The notes under the pieces: model-generated
The model's input: only the letters and a program-made list of their open reading frames with translations
Told to the model about the DNA's origin: nothing
Databases searched by the model: none
Source of the DNA: JBQTIU01 sp052387815
GTDB lineage: Bacteria; Pseudomonadota; Alphaproteobacteria; CACIAM-22H2
Assembly: GCA_052387815.1 (NCBI GenBank)
Contig: JBQTIU010000051.1
Coordinates: 1 to 26,742 of the forward strand
Direction: 5' to 3'
Length of the DNA stretch: 26,742 bases
Position numbers and translations under genes: made by a program
Shown: in pieces, positions 23,884 through 26,742 of the stretch
How positions within the stretch are numbered: the stretch's first letter is position 1
Layout: every line of letters begins with the position of its first letter

Positions 23884-24794
23884 CCGTTCGGCTCACCCCG
23901 CGCCTCGAGGGCCGGCTCGTCCCGGCCGAGCTGATCGGCGAGCTCAAGGACAGCAGCGATGTCCTCTCTCATCGGCCGGCGCTCCGCCGCCGCCTCGCCG
24001 AGGACGGTTATCTCCTGCTGCGCGGCGGGCTCGACCGGGACGAGGTGTTGGCGGCGCGGCGCGAGGTGTTCGCCCGCCTGGCCGAAGTCGGCGAAGTGCG
24101 CGAACCCGCGGCCGAGGGCATCGCCACGGGATCGAGCCGCCGGGCCGAGATCGGGGGCGAGCTCGGCGCGTTCTGGCGGTCGGTCTGCGAAGGGCCGGCG
24201 CTGCGCCGCCTCACCCACGCCGGCCGGCTGCGCCGGATCGCCGCCCGCGTTTTCGGCTGCCCGGTCCGCCCGTTCGATTTTCTTTGGCTGCGCGCGATGG
24301 CCGCCGAGCGCGCCAGTCCGCTGCACTTCGACCACGTGTACATGAACCGCGGGACCGATCGGGTGCTGAGCGCGTGGGTTCCGCTCGGCGACGTGCCCGC
24401 CGGCGAGGGGCCGCTCCTGGTGGTCGAGGGGTCGCACCGCTTCGACGATCTCATCGCCGCTTACCGGGGGCACGACGTCGACCGCGATCCCTCGCGCCCT
24501 GGCCATCTCGGCCGGGACGCGGTGGGGCTTGCCCGGCAACGGGGCGGCCGGCTGTTGACCGCCGACTTCCAGGCCAGCGACGTCGTGCTGTTCGGGATGT
24601 TCACCCTCCATGGCTCGTTCGACAACGCCTCGCAAGCGGGCCGCGTGCGGCTGTCCTGCGACGTGCGCTACCAGCCGCGCGATGCGAGGAGGGACGATCG
24701 CTGGTTCGGGTCGCCGCCGCCGGGCCATGGCGGCAAGAGCTACGGCGGCCTGAGCGGCGCCCGCCCGTTGACCGCCGAAATGCTGCTGCGCTAG
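23880..24794 (+). CDS. Phytanoyl-CoA dioxygenase (PhyH) family 2-oxoglutarate oxygenase
   Basis: The 304-residue protein has the jelly-roll Fe(II) facial triad: His149 and Asp151 in PLHFDHVYMN and His244 in FTLHGSFDN, with Arg255 or Arg257 (GRVRLSCDVRY) placed to bind 2-oxoglutarate. GPLLVVEGSHRFDDL between them is a family hallmark. These enzymes hydroxylate small molecules, including phosphonates, ectoine, quaternary amines and acyl-CoAs; the substrate here is unknown. It is placed between an aldolase-type lyase and an FAH-type hydrolase and coupled to the former by a 4-bp overlap. An insert of about 40 residues (His198-Gln220) separates the two metal motifs. Confidence 0.88.
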   Translation: MTVRLTPRLEGRLVPAELIGELKDSSDVLSHRPALRRRLAEDGYLLLRGGLDRDEVLAARREVFARLAEVGEVREPAAEGIATGSSRRAEIGGELGAFWRSVCEGPALRRLTHAGRLRRIAARVFGCPVRPFDFLWLRAMAAERASPLHFDHVYMNRGTDRVLSAWVPLGDVPAGEGPLLVVEGSHRFDDLIAAYRGHDVDRDPSRPGHLGRDAVGLARQRGGRLLTADFQASDVVLFGMFTLHGSFDNASQAGRVRLSCDVRYQPRDARRDDRWFGSPPPGHGGKSYGGLSGARPLTAEMLLR

Positions 24795-24825
24795 GCCGGC
24801 TCGCGGCCGGGAAAGATTTTCGCTC

Positions 24826-26007
24826 ATGCACGATCGCCTGACGCCCGCCTCATCTCTGCCCGCCGACGGGGTGGCCGGCGCGCTGGTGGGCCGGGCCTGG
24901 ATTCCCGGGGCGCCGCCGGGACCGGCGGTGGTCGCGATCCGGGCGGACGGAGTCTTCGACCTAAGCCGCCTCGCGCCGACGATGAGCGACCTCTTGAACC
25001 GGCCGGACCCGGCCGCCGAGGTTCGCGATGCCACCCCCGCGCCGCGCCTGGGGAGCCTGGCTTCGATTCTCGCCAACAGCGCGGCCGCTGCGCGCGATCC
25101 GTTGCTGCCGTGGTTGCTCGCCCCGTGCGACCTGCAGGCGATCAAGGCGAGCGGCGTCACCTTCGTCTCGAGCCTGTTGGAGCGGGTCATCGAGGAGCAG
25201 GCGCGCGGCGATGCCGGGCGCGCCGATGCTATCCGCGAGCGCATCGACCGCATCGGCGGCGGCAGTCTGGCGTCGATTCGCCCGGGGTCCGACGAAGCGC
25301 AACGCCTCAAAGAGGTCCTGATCGCCGAAGGCGCCTGGTCGCAATACCTCGAAGTCGGGATCGGTCCCGACGCAGAGATCTTCACCAAGGCGCAGCCCCT
25401 GTCGGCGATCGGGACCGGCGGCGAAATCGGCCTCCATCCGGCCTCGACCTGGAACAATCCGGAGCCGGAGATCGTGCTGGCGGTCGATGGCCGAGGCCGC
25501 ACGCGGGGGGCCAGTCTCGGCAACGACGTCAATCTCCGCGATTTCGAGGGCCGCAGCGCGCTCCTGCTCGGCAAGTCCAAGGACAACAACGGCTCGTGCG
25601 CGATCGGCCCGTTCCTCCGGCTGTTCGACGACACCTTCGGCATCGACGACGTGCGCGGCGCCGAGATCGCGCTGGCCGTCGACGGGCCGGACGGGTTCCG
25701 CCTGTCGGGGCGCAGCTCGATGCGCAGGATCAGCCGCGATCCCTTGGATCTGGTCGGCCAGGCCATCGGCCCCCATCACCAGTACCCCGACGGACTGATG
25801 CTGTTCCTTGGCACCATGTTCGCCCCCGTCGAGGATCGCGACGCGCCCGGCCAGGGCTTCACGCACAAGATCGGGGACATCGTGACGATCTCGACGCCGG
25901 GGCTGGGCGGGCTGGTGAACCGGGTCGATACGAGCGACCGCATCGAGCCGTGGACCTTCGGCGCCGCGGCGCTGATGAGGAACCTGGCCGCGCGCGGCCT
26001 GCTGTAG
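24826..26007 (+). CDS. Fumarylacetoacetate hydrolase (FAH) family protein, long form
   Basis: At 393 residues it is longer than the usual 220-330 of FAH-type hydrolases/isomerases, with an N-terminal extension of about 170 residues. The C-terminal FAH domain shows NPEPEIVLAVD (metal ligands Glu213 and Glu215) and LGNDVNLRDFEGRSALLLGK with Asp234. KSKDNNGSCAIGPFL and GDIVTISTPGLG also match. The family cleaves or rearranges diketo acids such as 2,4-diketo-3-deoxy-sugar acids, acylpyruvates and catechol-cleavage products. GGGAAAG lies 10 nt before ATG 24826 and the gap from the dioxygenase is 31 bp, so it closes the operon. A role in L-fucose breakdown (2,4-diketo-3-deoxyfuconate hydrolase) is conceivable but unproved. 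Confidence 0.88.
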   Translation: MHDRLTPASSLPADGVAGALVGRAWIPGAPPGPAVVAIRADGVFDLSRLAPTMSDLLNRPDPAAEVRDATPAPRLGSLASILANSAAAARDPLLPWLLAPCDLQAIKASGVTFVSSLLERVIEEQARGDAGRADAIRERIDRIGGGSLASIRPGSDEAQRLKEVLIAEGAWSQYLEVGIGPDAEIFTKAQPLSAIGTGGEIGLHPASTWNNPEPEIVLAVDGRGRTRGASLGNDVNLRDFEGRSALLLGKSKDNNGSCAIGPFLRLFDDTFGIDDVRGAEIALAVDGPDGFRLSGRSSMRRISRDPLDLVGQAIGPHHQYPDGLMLFLGTMFAPVEDRDAPGQGFTHKIGDIVTISTPGLGGLVNRVDTSDRIEPWTFGAAALMRNLAARGLL

Positions 26008-26034
26008 CCGGACGCTCGCGCGCGGCACTCCGCG

Positions 26035-26334
26035 CTGAAGCGTAGCGGCATCGGCCGCCGGCTCGTCGCGGCGGCAAGGGAGGCGCTCGCCTTCGCGCGC
26101 GGCGAAATCGAGCTTCCGACCTACACGGTGGTGGTCCCGAAGAAAATCGACGTGGCGGCGGTGCGCAAGCGCCTAGGATTGAGTCAACGCCGGTTCGCCC
26201 GGAGCTTCGGTCTCGACGTGAGCGCGATACATGCCTGGGAGCAGGGCCGCCGTCGCCCGGATCGGGCCGCCCGCGTGCTGCTGCACGTCATCGCGCGCGA
26301 GCCGGAGGCCGTAAGGCGAGCGCTCGCGCGTTGA
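26035..26334 (+). CDS. Orphan HigA-like helix-turn-helix antitoxin
   Basis: The last 68 residues have an ATG at 26128, but the same frame upstream reads KRSGIGRRLVAAAREALAFA and RGEIELPTYTVVVPKKIDV, which fits the N-terminus of HigA-type antitoxins (M-K-R-S-start). The codon at the expected start is CTG (26035-26037), giving 99 residues; either CTG is used or the start is mutated. The HTH is RKRLGLSQRRFARSFGLDVS, ending with AIHAWEQGRRRPDRAAR. A toxin gene normally sits directly upstream, but that place is taken by the FAH gene end, 27 bp away, so the toxin has been lost. Confidence 0.75.
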   Translation: MKRSGIGRRLVAAAREALAFARGEIELPTYTVVVPKKIDVAAVRKRLGLSQRRFARSFGLDVSAIHAWEQGRRRPDRAARVLLHVIAREPEAVRRALAR

Positions 26335-26441
26335 GCAGACAAGATTTGTCGGCGCGGCGAGATTCGGTCGCCGATAACGCCGGATGGTGCGGCGCGCTCG
26401 CCGACCATCGCGCCGGGCGGTTCCCAGGCGGCGAAGCGGCC
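26335..26441. other. Gap between two toxin-antitoxin relics
   Basis: The HigA-like and HicA-like genes converge here. I see no gene, HicB antitoxin or clear terminator. Confidence 0.4.
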
Positions 26442-26664
26442 CTACCGGAACAGCTTTTTCGCAAAGCCCGATTGGCGGATCATCGACGCCAAGTCTTGGG
26501 CAGAATGTCGTCGCCCTCGGAGTGGCAGGAAGCCGTCACGAGGAACACCCGGCCACCGATCGCGGCCTTGTACTGCCGATGGCTGCCGCGCTGCCGGTCG
26601 AGGCTGAAACCGTGATCGAGAAGGATGCGGATGAAGTCCCGGTACTTCACGCCGGACAGGGCAT
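26442..26664 (-). pseudogene. hicA: HicA-type toxin (mRNA interferase) with frameshifts
   Basis: Minus-strand reading gives LSGVKYRDFIRILLDHGF, then SLDRQRGSHRQYKAAIGGR with the HicA catalytic His of GSHxQY, and HSEGDDILPKT. The frame then needs one extra base near 26495 to continue with the expected LASMIRQSGFAKKLFR and TAG at 26442-26444. At the start, ATG 26664 is one base out of frame with LSGVKYRDF; GTG at 26650 is an in-frame alternative. Full length would be about 70-75 residues. HicA is a small dsRBD-like RNase held by HicB; no HicB is visible downstream. Sequence from 26665 to the window end shows no recognisable gene. Confidence 0.7.
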
Positions 26665-26742
26665 GGTGAATTCATGCCGCTGCTTGTCCTGCGGCCGCCC
26701 GCTGCCGAACAGCGAGGCACGGAGGAAGTGCCAGAAGAAACC

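Noticed and set aside
23379..25766. 795-codon open frame on the minus strand
   Set aside because: Antisense shadow of the lyase, dioxygenase and FAH genes; low-complexity composition.
1..26742. CRISPR arrays, tRNA, rRNA, replication origin
   Set aside because: No regularly spaced direct repeats, cloverleaf with CCA-type ends, rRNA-like sequence or iteron cluster was seen by eye on either strand.

Overview
This is a high-GC window with many adjacent or 4-bp ATGA-overlapping genes, TAXI-type TRAP and iron-type ABC importers, and oxidative sugar/acid enzymes. That suggests a soil or water alphaproteobacterium, perhaps Rhodospirillales-like; this is inferred from gene style, as no rRNA or other taxonomic marker is present.

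Layout. (1) 1-600: tail end of a phage or GTA-like structural module, with one partial gene and one gene carrying an in-frame amber codon, cut by a dead IS5-family transposase (600-1387). (2) 1467-3306, minus strand: a crotonase and a multiply frameshifted luciferase-like monooxygenase. (3) 3485-6355: a TAXI-TRAP importer (binding protein, perfect 12-bp intergenic hairpin, fused permease). (4) 6354-9901: an island bounded by a ~205-bp direct repeat of the permease 3' end. It holds two dead transposases (integrase-core and IS1380) around an intact exported amidohydrolase with its own promoter. (5) 9918-11560, minus: a 3-hydroxyacyl-CoA/L-gulonate dehydrogenase-like gene and a dead YgfF-like SDR. 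(6) 11695-12441: a TauE/SafE permease. (7) 12458-17580, minus: an operon of FucU-type mutarotase, aldo/keto reductase, lactonase-type amidohydrolase, ALDH7-type dehydrogenase and FAD oxidoreductase. Its first three genes match the first steps of oxidative L-fucose (or related sugar) breakdown. (8) 17581-18253: non-coding stretch with REP-like hairpins, a 21-bp palindrome and a second, degenerate copy of the phage gene end seen at position 1. (9) 18254-22095: an iron/AEP-type ABC importer. (10) 22195-22733: nested remnants of ISNCY and IS1380 transposases. (11) 22957-26007: a compact operon of DHDPS-family lyase, PhyH-family dioxygenase and FAH-family hydrolase, the best candidate for an uncharacterised catabolic pathway. 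(12) 26035-26664: remains of two toxin-antitoxin modules, an orphan HigA-like antitoxin and a frameshifted HicA.

The general picture is a catabolic region (two importers, two sugar/acid degradation operons) repeatedly struck by insertion sequences. At least five transposase remnants from four families are present, none intact. Several host genes carry single-base frameshifts; whether these are real decay or residual assembly errors cannot be settled from the sequence alone.
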